Below, piece by piece: positions 32,745-41,698 of a stretch of 58,145 nt of DNA. Source of the DNA: Deltaproteobacteria bacterium (lineage in GTDB: Bacteria; Bacillota; Desulfotomaculia; Desulfotomaculales; JAGUVT01); NCBI GenBank assembly GCA_020062745.1, contig JAGUVT010000017.1:1-58145 (forward strand), read 5' to 3'. The translations under genes were made by a program, and so were the position numbers. Position 1 is the stretch's first letter. Every line of letters starts with the position of its first letter. The notes beneath the pieces were generated by a model. That model was given only the letters and a program-made list of their open reading frames with translations. It was not told the DNA's origin and made no database searches.

Positions 32745-34081
32745 GCCTCTCAATTGATGTTGATTTTTCTCCGGTGAGAAAAAAAATAGAGCGGGCCACC
32801 AATCTTTTTAAGTTGATCGGCCATGTTTTTCAGGTAATCGGTCTGACTATTGAGGTAAGAGGAATCAAAGCTTCCATTGGAGAGGTTTGTAATATTGTTT
32901 TGCCGGGTGAAGACTTTTCGATGCAGGCGGAAGTAGTCGGGTTTCGAGAGAAGTCTACGCTTTTAATGCCGCTTGGTGAATTGAGAGGAATTTACCCGGG
33001 TTGTCAGGTTGTTCCTACAGGTAAACCTTTAATGATAAAGGCAGGGTGGCATTTACCCGGTCAAGTAGTGGATGGTCTGGGGATGCCTGTAAATCAGGTT
33101 TTTTGTAAACAGGGGAAAAGCATCCCCGTTAATAACCGTCCGCTGGATGCTTTTAATCGCAAAAGAATTACTGAGGTGCTGGTTACCGGAGTAAAGGCTA
33201 TTGACGCCTTGCTCACCTGTGGAAAGGGGCAGCGTCTCGGTATATTTTCCGGTAGTGGAGTTGGTAAAAGTACGTTGCTGGGTATGATTGCCCGGTATAG
33301 CACGGCTGATATTAATGTTATCGGTCTGATCGGGGAGCGGGGCCGGGAAGTACTGGATTTTATCGAAACCAGCCTTGGACCGGAAGGATTGGCCAAATCG
33401 GTAGTGGTGGCCGCCACATCGGACCAGCCGGCCCTGGTCAGGCTTAACGGCGCTTTTGTGGCCAGTGCGCTGGCAGAGTACTTTCGTGACGAAGGTAAAA
33501 ATGTTTTGCTTCTTTTAGACTCGGTAACCAGGTTTGCCATGGCCCAGCGGGAGGTTGGTCTGGCTATCGGCGAGCCGCCGGCGACGAAAGGTTATACGCC
33601 TTCGGTTTTTGCCTTGCTGCCCAGGCTGCTGGAAAGGTCCGGTAATACTCATAAAGGATCGATAACGGCTTTTTATACGGTATTGGTGGAAGGTGATGAT
33701 ATGAATGAACCGATAGCTGATGCCGTGAGGGGAATTTTAGATGGTCATATAGTTCTCGGCCGGGGGCTGGCAGCTCAGAACCATTATCCGGCGATAGACA
33801 TCTTGAATAGTGTCAGCCGGTTGATGCCCGACCTTGCCCTTCCGGAGCACCAGAAACAGGCGGCGGCGTTACGGGAGTTGCTGGCGGCTTACCAGCAGGC
33901 GGAAGACCTGATTAACATCGGCGCCTATGTCGGCGGTTCAAATCCGAAGATTGACAGGGCTATTGAGGCTCGGGAAAGAATTATTGATTTCTTAAGGCAG
34001 TATCCTGATGAACAGGTTTCTTACGAAAATACTTTGGAGTGGTTGGCATCTATTGTAACGGGGGTGACACCGGTTGCCTAA
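32741..34081 (+). CDS. fliI: Flagellar export ATPase FliI
   Basis: 446 residues, TTG start in a TTGA overlap with fliH. The Walker A motif GIFSGSGVGKSTLLGMIARY is near residue 170. NVLLLLDSVTRFAMAQREVG is Walker B, and GEPPATKGYTPSVFALLPRL is the FliI/F1-beta block. It powers unfolding and delivery of flagellar substrates with FliH and FliJ. It overlaps fliJ by eight bases. Confidence 0.96.
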   Translation: MSLSIDVDFSPVRKKIERATNLFKLIGHVFQVIGLTIEVRGIKASIGEVCNIVLPGEDFSMQAEVVGFREKSTLLMPLGELRGIYPGCQVVPTGKPLMIKAGWHLPGQVVDGLGMPVNQVFCKQGKSIPVNNRPLDAFNRKRITEVLVTGVKAIDALLTCGKGQRLGIFSGSGVGKSTLLGMIARYSTADINVIGLIGERGREVLDFIETSLGPEGLAKSVVVAATSDQPALVRLNGAFVASALAEYFRDEGKNVLLLLDSVTRFAMAQREVGLAIGEPPATKGYTPSVFALLPRLLERSGNTHKGSITAFYTVLVEGDDMNEPIADAVRGILDGHIVLGRGLAAQNHYPAIDILNSVSRLMPDLALPEHQKQAAALRELLAAYQQAEDLINIGAYVGGSNPKIDRAIEARERIIDFLRQYPDEQVSYENTLEWLASIVTGVTPVA

Positions 34082-34514
34082 ATTCCTATTCAGACTGGAG
34101 CCTGTTCTGGGTTTCAGGGAGCAGGTTGAACAGTCGGCAAGTCAACGGTTGGCTGCAGCTCAAAAGGAATATGATTTGTGGGTCGAAGCAAGGACGGAAA
34201 CCAGGCGCCGGTTGGAGGCGATTATGGAGCCTGTACCGGAGAAGGGAATGGCTTCTGTTGATGTGGCAGGAGGGTTGCACCGCATGCTTTTTCAGCAGTT
34301 TCTGACGAACAGGATGGAAACTCAATTGGAGAATATGGTTAAAGCCGGGCGGCAAATGGAGGAATGCCGTAATGATTTGGTGGAAGCGAGACGGGAGCGG
34401 CTGGTGCTGGAGAAGTTGAAAGAGAAAAAGTATTTTGAGTACCTGTCCGGGGTGGCGGCAGCAGAGCAAAAGTTATCTGATGATCTGGCTCAGCGGAAAA
34501 AAATTAAGGTTTAA
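34074..34514 (+). CDS. fliJ: Flagellar export protein FliJ
   Basis: 146 residues, TTG start. FLFRLEPVLGFREQVEQSAS begins two long antiparallel helices (coiled coil) through to LVLEKLKEKKYFEYLSGVAA. FliJ fits into the FliI ring like the rotor shaft of an ATPase and shuttles chaperones. The call rests on start motif, coiled coil and position. Confidence 0.9.
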   Translation: MPKFLFRLEPVLGFREQVEQSASQRLAAAQKEYDLWVEARTETRRRLEAIMEPVPEKGMASVDVAGGLHRMLFQQFLTNRMETQLENMVKAGRQMEECRNDLVEARRERLVLEKLKEKKYFEYLSGVAAAEQKLSDDLAQRKKIKV

Positions 34515-34552
34515 GGGGTTGGGGAAATATAGAGTGCTGAAAGGAGGTGAAG

Positions 34553-35728
34553 ATGATGATTACAGGTGTTTTGGGGTCGATTGGCAGTGAAGGAGAGGTG
34601 TTGTCTGGTAAATATCGTGAGCCTTTAAAAGAAGACTCCGGTACTGGTGGGTTATTCATGCAGATCCTGGGAACCCTGATGGCCTGCGGCCAGGATGTTC
34701 TGCCTGGGCCGACAAGCGCCACGTGCGGCCCGGCGCCGGAAACCAGGGGTTCTAGTCCCTTGATGTGGCAATTAAAATTACCGGGATGGCTGATGGGTAA
34801 ACCGGGCAGTGCATTATTGCAGGGCTTGGAAGAAGTTCCGATGCTGCTCTGCAAGCTTCCTCCCGGCATAATAATGAGGCAGGAGGCGTGGGATAACGAC
34901 CACAGGGCTTTAGCTCTTCAGACGGCTTTCGACGGTTTTAAGGATTCTGGAGTAAAACAGCAATTGGAAATATTGCCGGAACTGCCGGCAGGTTTGCTTT
35001 GCAACCGGAAAAGTCCGGAGGGAGGCCCTGTATTTTTGGAGGAGTTCCCTGACGGAAAAACGCTGTCGGATAGCGAGAAACTTTACCCGCGGTTTCCCTC
35101 TAAGGGCCCGAGCCTTGTTGGAACGCCTGAGTCAAGGCCGGGTGCGATACCGGTAAAAATGCCGGAGGAAAAGCCTTTGGTGGAATACCAGCCGGTTAAG
35201 GCAACAAAGCCGGAGATGGCAGGGGATCTTGCCGGCGCTACGTTATCACCTGGTTTGGCAAAAGGGGTTTCGGCGCAGGCAAATGTGGTGGATGATGTCC
35301 CTTTGGAGCAGGTAACCAGAGTAGTTGTGATGAAGATTCAAAGGTTAATAGACGAAGGACAGCAAAAAGTTAATCTTCAGTTAAAGCTGAAACCTTCTCA
35401 TTTAGGAGATTTGACTGTAAAGATTTACCTGGAAAAAGGAGGTGAATTGAAAGCTCATTTTTATACTGATAACAGTACAGTGAGAGATGTAATTGAAGCC
35501 ACATTGAATCAGTTGAAAGATACTCTGGCTGCACAACGGTTGCTGTTGCAAGAAGCAGCGGTTTTTCTGGGTGATGGAAGTGGTAATTTTAACCGGGACG
35601 GCTGGCTGAACCGTTGTTTTGAAGCAGGTACGAGGTTGCCCGGGCCGGGTAATCAGGTGGCGGAGGATAAGACGGCAATTCTAGAAAATAGTTCGCTGAG
35701 TAATTCGCTTGTTGACTACTTGATTTAA
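34553..35728 (+). CDS. fliK: Flagellar hook-length control protein FliK
   Basis: About 391 residues; AAAGGAGGTG precedes ATGs at 34553 and 34556. The long N-terminal part is poorly conserved and Pro/Gly/Glu-rich. The C-terminal Flg_hook domain (about 265-350) contains VNLQLKLKPSHLGDLTVKIY, with the LKPxxLG motif, and LNQLKDTLAAQRLLLQEAAV. FliK measures the hook and switches FlhB to filament substrates. The N-terminus is low in Ser/Thr compared with many FliK proteins. Confidence 0.9.
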   Translation: MMITGVLGSIGSEGEVLSGKYREPLKEDSGTGGLFMQILGTLMACGQDVLPGPTSATCGPAPETRGSSPLMWQLKLPGWLMGKPGSALLQGLEEVPMLLCKLPPGIIMRQEAWDNDHRALALQTAFDGFKDSGVKQQLEILPELPAGLLCNRKSPEGGPVFLEEFPDGKTLSDSEKLYPRFPSKGPSLVGTPESRPGAIPVKMPEEKPLVEYQPVKATKPEMAGDLAGATLSPGLAKGVSAQANVVDDVPLEQVTRVVVMKIQRLIDEGQQKVNLQLKLKPSHLGDLTVKIYLEKGGELKAHFYTDNSTVRDVIEATLNQLKDTLAAQRLLLQEAAVFLGDGSGNFNRDGWLNRCFEAGTRLPGPGNQVAEDKTAILENSSLSNSLVDYLI

Positions 35729-35741
35729 GAAAGTGGGTGAG

Positions 35742-36149
35742 ATGATGCAGGTTAACGCCCTGGCAGGAAATGCTTTTACAGCATTGGAAGCGCCTGATTC
35801 AGCAAACAGTACGTTGGACAGGGATGCCTTTTTAAAGGTTTTAATTGCTCAATTGCGCTATCAAGACCCGATGAGTCCGATGGATAATACTGCCTTTGTT
35901 ACCCAACTGGCCCAGATGAGTTCCCTTGAACAAATGCAGAACTTGAGCCAGTCTTTAAATTACCTGTTTCAGATGCAAATGGTTAATCAGACTTTGACGT
36001 TGCTTGGCAGGGAAGTGACGGTTGTACAGGAGGATGGGCAACTGGTTACCGGAAGGGTGGAGAAAGCAAGTTTTAAGGACGGTTCGGCCAGAGTGCTGAT
36101 CAGCGGCGGGTGGTACCCGGCGGAAAGGATAGTCGAAGTGGGGATATAA
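35742..36149 (+). CDS. flgD: Hook assembly scaffold FlgD
   Basis: About 135 residues. LDRDAFLKVLIAQLRYQDPM and PMDNTAFVTQLAQMSSLEQM are the FlgD N-domain. A short C-terminal part (LGREVTVVQEDGQLVTGRVE, VLISGGWYPAERIVEV) follows. FlgD caps the growing hook and is later discarded. This is the short Bacillus-type form without the Ig-like domains of longer versions. Starts 35742 and 35745 are equivalent. Confidence 0.93.
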   Translation: MMQVNALAGNAFTALEAPDSANSTLDRDAFLKVLIAQLRYQDPMSPMDNTAFVTQLAQMSSLEQMQNLSQSLNYLFQMQMVNQTLTLLGREVTVVQEDGQLVTGRVEKASFKDGSARVLISGGWYPAERIVEVGI

Positions 36150-36219
36150 GTAACTGCTGCCTTGAATAGCGGTTTTGCACGGAGTTTGTCTCTAAAATGA
36201 GTGGCAGGGAGGTGAGAAA

Positions 36220-36609
36220 ATGGATGGTAAAGTACCGGCATGGTTTCCGCCACAGCCGGTGGTTGAGAGGCCGGATGTTGCCAGACGGCCGGGATCTGCT
36301 GCTGACGCTGGGAAGAAGGAAGCATTTGCAGAGCTTTATCGTAAGGAATTAGAACGTTTAACCTTTTCGGCTCATGCTGTGAAGAGGCTAAAGGAACGTA
36401 ATATTGCTCTTAGTGATATGGAGCTGGATAAATTAAGCAGTGCGGCTAGAAAAGCGGCAGTTAAAGGCGGACGGGATGTACTCATACTTTACGGTGGGCT
36501 GGCTTTTATCACCAGCACCAGGAACCATACGGTAGTTACCGCCCTGGATGGCGAATTGTTAGGCGAACATGTATTTACAAATATTGACAGTGCGGTGATT
36601 TTAAAGTAG
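36220..36609 (+). CDS. TIGR02530-type flagellar operon protein
   Basis: 129 residues. The block FSAHAVKRLKERNIALSDME and RDVLILYGGLAFITSTRNHT, then VVTALDGELLGEHVFTNIDS, matches the conserved unnamed protein found between flgD and flgE in Firmicutes. Its N-terminus is Pro-rich and disordered. The role is unknown; the position suggests hook assembly. An AGGGAGGTG site precedes the ATG. Confidence 0.85.
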   Translation: MDGKVPAWFPPQPVVERPDVARRPGSAADAGKKEAFAELYRKELERLTFSAHAVKRLKERNIALSDMELDKLSSAARKAAVKGGRDVLILYGGLAFITSTRNHTVVTALDGELLGEHVFTNIDSAVILK

Positions 36610-36696
36610 TTCAAAACCAGCTGGCCCGAAAGGAGGCTGGACCAATCCTGCTGAACGACAGAGGCGGGATAATTTAGAAAATAGGAGGGTGAAAAG

Positions 36697-37479
36697 TTGA
36701 TCAGATCGTTATACAGCGGTGTTTCGGGCATGCGAAGCAATCAAATACGCATGGATGTAATTGGTAATAATATTGCGAACGTGAATACGACGGGATTTAA
36801 GACCAGCCGGGTTAACTTTCAGGAAATGTTCAGCCAGAATATCAGGGGGAATTCTATCTCAAATATCGGTATCAATTCTGTGAACCCATCCCAGATTGGC
36901 CTGGGTCAGGCAGTTTCGTCTATTGACAGTTTTTTCGCCCAGGGAGCAATGCAGGTTACCGGCAGGACGCTTGATATGGCTGTTGATGGAAATGGTTTCT
37001 TTATGTTGCAGGATGCCCAGTCCGGGCAGAATTATTATACCAGGGATGGGGCCTTTTACTTGAATACCAACGGTGACCTGGTAAACTCAGCCGGACTGTA
37101 CGTGTTGGATTCTTCCGGGAATGCAATCAATCTGGGTACTGATATCAGCGCGTTACGTATTGATAAAAATGGTAAAGTATATGTGAATGGCAGCGAGACT
37201 GAGGCAGCTATTATAGGCATCGGCATTGTTACCAATCCGGAAGGCTTGTTAAGGGCAGGGAATAATCTGTATGTTGTTCCTGATAATACTCCCAACCCGG
37301 GTGAGCCTATGGCTGAAGGTCGCGGTGTGCTGCTTTCCGGGAACCTGGAAATGTCTAATGTTGATCTGACCAACGAGTTTGCTAATATGATTGTTACTCA
37401 GAGGGCTTATCAGGCCAGCGCCAGGGTAATTACCACATCCGATCAAATGCTGCAGGAATTAGTAGACCTTAAGCGGTAA
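36697..37479 (+). CDS. flgE: Hook protein FlgE, minimal form
   Basis: 260 residues. The N-terminus IRSLYSGVSGMRSNQIRMDV and GNNIANVNTTGFKTSRVNF, and the C-terminus ANMIVTQRAYQASARVITTS with DQMLQELVDLKR, are those of hook/rod proteins. It sits in the flgE slot after flgD. FlgE is usually 400 residues or more; this one lacks the D2/D3 insert and has FlgG size. Two other FlgF/FlgG-type genes at 47744 and 48574 fill the rod roles, so this should be the hook subunit. Confidence 0.8.
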   Translation: MIRSLYSGVSGMRSNQIRMDVIGNNIANVNTTGFKTSRVNFQEMFSQNIRGNSISNIGINSVNPSQIGLGQAVSSIDSFFAQGAMQVTGRTLDMAVDGNGFFMLQDAQSGQNYYTRDGAFYLNTNGDLVNSAGLYVLDSSGNAINLGTDISALRIDKNGKVYVNGSETEAAIIGIGIVTNPEGLLRAGNNLYVVPDNTPNPGEPMAEGRGVLLSGNLEMSNVDLTNEFANMIVTQRAYQASARVITTSDQMLQELVDLKR

Positions 37480-37545
37480 GAGGATGAATTTTAACGTGAA
37501 CGGCAGTCTTCAGGCGAAAATCACCTCAGTTAGGACGGGGGTATA

Positions 37546-38043
37546 GTGTTTAAAAAGGCGGAGGTAGAGGAAGAGGAGAGCAGAACAAGAAACGGTAAGA
37601 AAAACGGCAGGCCGGGGTTTTTGATTGCGGTGATGGCTCTGGTGATAGTAATTATAGCGGCTGGAGGCTATTACGGATATTCCATGTTCAAGCAACGGCG
37701 CGCAGCAGTCAAAACGACTGCTGTTGCGCCACAGTTGCAACGCACTTTGGACATGGGCGGCGTAGTGGTAAATCTTGCCGGTTCAACAAGTCGTTATTTG
37801 CGGATAAGTCCTGTAATTGTAATAAAGTACAGTAATGAAAAGAAAATTGAAAAGGAACTGGAGGAGAAAAAGTACGAGATTAAAGACGGGTTGTTAATTT
37901 TGTTGCGCAGTAAGACCGTTTACGAAATTAGCACGGCGGAGGGAATAGAGAGTCTGAAAGAGCAGATAGCTGCTGTTCTTAATGAAATCCTGGAATCAGG
38001 CCGGGTAGAGGAAGTTTATTTTACCGAATTTCTACTGCAGTAA
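37546..38043 (+). CDS. fliL: Flagellar basal-body protein FliL
   Basis: 165 residues, GTG start. A charged N-terminus (KKAEVEEEESRTRNGKKNGR) is followed by one membrane segment (FLIAVMALVIVIIAAGGYYG). The FliL periplasmic-side domain (LGGVVVNLAGSTSRYLRISP-like, LEEKKYEIKDGLLILLRSKT, VYEISTAEGIESLKEQI) comes next. FliL forms a ring around the stator. motAB, often upstream in Clostridia, are absent. A 20-codon open frame (37484-37546) ends on the fliL start. Confidence 0.88.
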   Translation: MFKKAEVEEEESRTRNGKKNGRPGFLIAVMALVIVIIAAGGYYGYSMFKQRRAAVKTTAVAPQLQRTLDMGGVVVNLAGSTSRYLRISPVIVIKYSNEKKIEKELEEKKYEIKDGLLILLRSKTVYEISTAEGIESLKEQIAAVLNEILESGRVEEVYFTEFLLQ

Positions 38044-38055
38044 GAAGGGGTAGAA

Positions 38056-38412
38056 ATGATCACCGAAGACGAGATCAAATCGTTTCTAAGTAAGATTGAT
38101 AATGATAAAAACGTTATCAAAAAAGTCAGTTTTCCTCCTCTCAGGCACTCAAAGGGAGTGGGGCAGGTTAAGACATGCCTGGAACACCTGCAGGACGTTC
38201 CGGTAACCATTAGCGCTGAGTTGGGGCAATCAACTTTAAAAGTAAAGGATATTCTTAACCTGACGGAGGGCTCAGTAATTGAGATTAATAAACTGGCAGG
38301 AGAAGCCATTGATGTTTTTGTCAACGGGCAAAAATTTAGCCTTGCTGAGGTTGTAGTGGTAAATGACGTATTTGGTTTGCGTATTATCAGTATTTATCCG
38401 CCAGGCAGTTAA
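38056..38412 (+). CDS. fliN: Stand-alone FliN-type motor switch protein (SpoA domain)
   Basis: 118 residues. A short helical N-terminus (TEDEIKSFLSKIDND) leads into one SpoA domain (LQDVPVTISAELGQSTLKVK, LTEGSVIEINKLAGEAIDVF, VNGQKFSLAEVVVVNDVFGL). FliN builds the C-ring with FliM. It lies where fliM-fliY stand in Bacillus, while fliM and the FliN-containing fliY are at 51732-53856. The cell therefore has two SpoA switch proteins. Confidence 0.88.
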   Translation: MITEDEIKSFLSKIDNDKNVIKKVSFPPLRHSKGVGQVKTCLEHLQDVPVTISAELGQSTLKVKDILNLTEGSVIEINKLAGEAIDVFVNGQKFSLAEVVVVNDVFGLRIISIYPPGS

Positions 38413-38424
38413 ATTGGAGTTATT

Positions 38425-38802
38425 ATGAATGAAGATGTATTATGGGCATTCGTGCGTCTTGTTATTTCTTTACCGGTAGTGCTGCTTTTAGCTTATTTCG
38501 GCATCAGGTATGCATCAGCCAGACGGTTTTATGGATTAAGCGGGGAACGGCGGATGCGGCTGGTCGAGCAGCTTCCCATTGGTCCAAAGGGGTTTTTAAC
38601 TCTGGTGGAGGTGGGTGGGCGATATTACCTTTTGGCTCAACAGGAAGCTTCGATAACCTTGATCAAAGAATTTGATCAAATTCCTGCGGCTCTTGAGATA
38701 GAAGCGGCCGGCCTGGCCGGTTTTGGACGGCGTGCCGCGGGAATCAGGCTGTTGAGAAGAGACAAAAGTTATAAGACAGATGGGAAGATTAATGAGGAAT
38801 AG
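38425..38802 (+). CDS. fliO: Flagellar export protein FliO (FliZ-like)
   Basis: 125 residues. One N-terminal membrane helix (FVRLVISLPVVLLLAYFGIR) precedes the FliO domain with RRMRLVEQLPIGPKGFLTLV and GGRYYLLAQQEASITLIKEF. FliO is a scaffold for assembly of the FliP pore. It overlaps fliP by 11 bases. Confidence 0.88.
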   Translation: MNEDVLWAFVRLVISLPVVLLLAYFGIRYASARRFYGLSGERRMRLVEQLPIGPKGFLTLVEVGGRYYLLAQQEASITLIKEFDQIPAALEIEAAGLAGFGRRAAGIRLLRRDKSYKTDGKINEE

Positions 38803-39568
38803 CCGCTTTCAGGATAGATTAATTATTGTTCTTCCGGTTGTCATTTGCGCTGTTTTATATGCCAGAGCGGCCGCTTTAGCGCAACCAGTGCCAGTACCTG
38901 ATGTTAATCTGAGTATCGGTCAGAGTGATAACCCGGCTGAGGTTGTTGATAGTGTAAAACTGCTTGTCTTTTTATCTCTTTTGGCGTTAGCTCCGGCGTT
39001 TATAGTAATGATGACCTCATTTACCAGGATTATAGTAGTGCTGTCTTTTTTGCGCAGTGCCTTGGGAACCCAGCAGGCGCCGCCGAACCAGGTGTTAATA
39101 GGTCTCGCTCTCTTTTTGACAGTATTTGTAATGGCGCCTGTTTACCATGAGATAAATGAGCAGGCAATAAAGCCTTACCTCGATAATCAGATTACGCAGG
39201 AACAGGCCCAGGAGTTGGGCGCGAGGCCGCTTAAATCTTTTATGTTAAAGCAAACAAGGGAAAAGGATCTGGCTCTTTTTGTCGGACTGGCCAGGACGGA
39301 ACAACCGCAAAATGCCGAGGCGGTTTCTTTAAGTGTACTGGTACCGGCATTTATTATTAGTGAACTGAAAACAGCCTTTCAAATAGGGTTTCTGTTGTAT
39401 GTACCGTTTCTGATAATTGATATGGTGGTTGCCAGTACTTTGATGTCGGTGGGGATGTTTATGCTGCCGCCGGTAATGATCTCGCTTCCATTTAAGATTT
39501 TGCTTTTCGTCATGGTGGATGGCTGGTACCTGGTGGTGAAGTCGCTGGTAGAGAGTTTTCACCCTTAA
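38792..39568 (+). CDS. fliP: Flagellar export gate protein FliP
   Basis: 258 residues from the ATG at 38792 (GGGAAG site). A cleavable signal peptide (LIIVLPVVICAVLYARAAAL) precedes the FliP core. Motifs include LLALAPAFIVMMTSFTRIIV, LSFLRSALGTQQAPPNQVLI, GLALFLTVFVMAPVY and PFLIIDMVVASTLMSVGMFM. Five FliP copies form the export pore with FliQ and FliR. Confidence 0.95.
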   Translation: MRNSRFQDRLIIVLPVVICAVLYARAAALAQPVPVPDVNLSIGQSDNPAEVVDSVKLLVFLSLLALAPAFIVMMTSFTRIIVVLSFLRSALGTQQAPPNQVLIGLALFLTVFVMAPVYHEINEQAIKPYLDNQITQEQAQELGARPLKSFMLKQTREKDLALFVGLARTEQPQNAEAVSLSVLVPAFIISELKTAFQIGFLLYVPFLIIDMVVASTLMSVGMFMLPPVMISLPFKILLFVMVDGWYLVVKSLVESFHP

Positions 39569-39591
39569 AAGTGCAGGTGGAGGGCGGTCGT

Positions 39592-39861
39592 TTGAACGAG
39601 GCGCAGGCTGTTAATATCTTGCGGGAAGCCATTGTTTTAATACTTCTTCTTTCTGCGCCGGCTCTGCTGGTGGCGCTGGTGGTAGGAGTGGTGATCAGTA
39701 TAATCCAGGCTGCCACGCAGGTACAGGAGCAGACTCTTACTTTTGTACCAAAGATTATCGCTGTATTTATTATGTTGTTGGTTTTGGCTCCCTGGCTTTT
39801 AAAAATGCTGGTTAATTTTACGGAAAATCTCTATGCCAGGATACCAACGATGATCCGCTGA
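39592..39861 (+). CDS. fliQ: Flagellar export gate protein FliQ
   Basis: 89 residues, the normal length, when the TTG at 39592 is used (the upstream GTG at 39571 would add a non-conserved piece). Two membrane helices carry LNEAQAVNILREAIVLILLL and VVGVVISIIQAATQVQEQTL, the FliQ signature. It wraps the FliP/FliR pore. Confidence 0.95.
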   Translation: MNEAQAVNILREAIVLILLLSAPALLVALVVGVVISIIQAATQVQEQTLTFVPKIIAVFIMLLVLAPWLLKMLVNFTENLYARIPTMIR

Positions 39862-39873
39862 GGAGTTGCTCTT

Positions 39874-40626
39874 TTGTTTGAGACATTTTTCCTGGTATTG
39901 ATAAGGGCGACCGCTTTTTTAGTAACCTGTCCGGTTTTTAGTATTCGTAACGTTCCGGCTATGGCTAAAGTTGGCATGGCTTTTGCCCTGGCAGTGCTGG
40001 TTTTCCCGGGTTTGGGAGATTTAAGCCCGCCTTTGCCGGGCGGACTGTTGGGCTATCTGCTGGCTGGAGCAGGTGAGGCGGCCGTAGGTTTGGCGCTGGG
40101 AACAATAGCCGGTTTTATCTTCCACAGTATCCGGATGGCCGGTCATTTTATGGATTACCAAATTGGTTTTGCCATATCGGGCGTGTTTGATCCTGTAAGT
40201 GGTTCCCAAAATACTATTCTGGCTCAGTTCTTTTACCTTTTTGGTCTGGTGCTTTATTTAGGTATTAATGGACACCACAGTTTGGTTCTGGCCCTTGTTA
40301 AGAGTTATCAACTGGTTCCGCTTGCTGCAGCGGTGGTTAAAGGCAGCGCTGTGTTGTCGGTGATCAGGGTTTTTGCTGAAATGTTCGCTATGGCTTTACA
40401 GATAGCTGCCCCATTGCTGGCGGTATTGATTATTACTGATTTAGCTTTTGGCTTTGTGGCCCGTACAGTACCGCAGCTCAATGTATTTATGGTCGGTTTT
40501 CCGCTGAAGATTATTGTTGGTATTCTTACTTTAACTTTTATGGCGCCGTTGCTGGGAAGTTTTTTAGTTAGAGTATTTAAGTTAATCGAGAGGGATGTTC
40601 TGGTTTTAATGAAGGGGCTGACTTAA
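39874..40626 (+). CDS. fliR: Flagellar export gate protein FliR
   Basis: 250 residues, TTG start, several membrane helices. LVLIRATAFLVTCPVFSIRN and VPAMAKVGMAFALAVLVFPG, plus DYQIGFAISGVFDPVSGSQN, are typical. FliR closes the FliP ring and joins FlhB. Its stop is directly followed by the flhB ATG. Confidence 0.95.
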   Translation: MFETFFLVLIRATAFLVTCPVFSIRNVPAMAKVGMAFALAVLVFPGLGDLSPPLPGGLLGYLLAGAGEAAVGLALGTIAGFIFHSIRMAGHFMDYQIGFAISGVFDPVSGSQNTILAQFFYLFGLVLYLGINGHHSLVLALVKSYQLVPLAAAVVKGSAVLSVIRVFAEMFAMALQIAAPLLAVLIITDLAFGFVARTVPQLNVFMVGFPLKIIVGILTLTFMAPLLGSFLVRVFKLIERDVLVLMKGLT

Positions 40627-41685
40627 ATGCCGGATAATAACCAGTTGAAAACCGAGCAGCCAACACCCAGGCGATTGCAGGAAGCCCGCCGGAAGGGTCA
40701 GGTGGCGAAAAGCACTGATTTAACGGCAGCACTCATTTTGCTGGGAATGGTAGTGCTTTTTTATGTTTCCAGGGATGCTTTTGTGGATTCTACCAGGCGC
40801 TATTTGACCGGATACTTCAGCAGTATAATCAATCCGCAAAACTTGAAAGACCCTGTTGAAGTATTGTTTTCTACTGCTTCGTATTTTTTATTACTGGCGA
40901 TGCCGGTTTTTGTTTTAGCGATGGTTATGGCCGTTGCGGCCAATTTAATGCAGGCCGGTTTTGTTTTTTCCCGTGAAGCGTTGGTTCCGAAATTAGAAAG
41001 GCTGAGCATTACAGAAGGTATGCGGCGGATGTTTTCCACCAGGAGTCTGGTTGAGTTGGTGAAAGCGATTCTTAAGCTGTTGGTTTTGGGAGTATTGACC
41101 TATTTGTTGATGATAAGACATCTGCCCGAGTTGTTAATGATCTATGAAGGCACACCGGAAAAAATCTTTCAGGTGGTTGCTGACTTTGCCCTGGCTGTAG
41201 TGGGTTACGGCAGTGTTGTTTACCTGTTTCTGGCTTTACTTGATTATCTGTACAGGCGTTATGAGCATTTTAAAGGACTGCGTATGTCTAAACAGGAACT
41301 TAAGGACGAGTTGCGCCAGACCGAAGGGGATCCTTTCTTAAAGGCCCGTCAGCGGGAACGGCAGCGGCAGATTGCCATGAACCGGATCCGGCAGGAGGTC
41401 CCCGGCGCGACCGTGGTAATTACCAACCCGACTCATCTGGCTATAGCCCTGCGGTATAAAGAAGGCGAAGACATTGCTCCCAGAGTGGTGGCCAAAGGAG
41501 CCGGTCATCTGGCTAAAAGGATTATAGAACTGGCCGGTGAACATAAGGTACCGGTTGTCGAAAATAGGGAAGTAGCTCGCCTGCTTTACCGTAATACAGA
41601 AGTTGGACAGGAGATCCCGGTTGAATTTTATCAGGCGGTAGCCGAGATCCTGGCCATGATTTACCGCTTGAATAAGACAGCTTAA
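40627..41685 (+). CDS. flhB: Flagellar export switch protein FlhB
   Basis: 352 residues. KTEQPTPRRLQEARRKGQVA is the FlhB start, then four membrane helices. The cytoplasmic domain holds the autocleavage motif NPTH (GATVVITNPTHLAIALRY). Cleavage between Asn and Pro allows the hook-to-filament switch driven by FliK. All hallmarks are intact. Confidence 0.96.
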   Translation: MPDNNQLKTEQPTPRRLQEARRKGQVAKSTDLTAALILLGMVVLFYVSRDAFVDSTRRYLTGYFSSIINPQNLKDPVEVLFSTASYFLLLAMPVFVLAMVMAVAANLMQAGFVFSREALVPKLERLSITEGMRRMFSTRSLVELVKAILKLLVLGVLTYLLMIRHLPELLMIYEGTPEKIFQVVADFALAVVGYGSVVYLFLALLDYLYRRYEHFKGLRMSKQELKDELRQTEGDPFLKARQRERQRQIAMNRIRQEVPGATVVITNPTHLAIALRYKEGEDIAPRVVAKGAGHLAKRIIELAGEHKVPVVENREVARLLYRNTEVGQEIPVEFYQAVAEILAMIYRLNKTA

Positions 41686-41698
41686 AAAGAGGTGTCTG

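Noticed and set aside
37484-37546. 20-codon frame before fliL as a gene
   Set aside because: Its ribosome site touches the ATG with no spacing and the peptide resembles no FlbD. Kept only as an observation.
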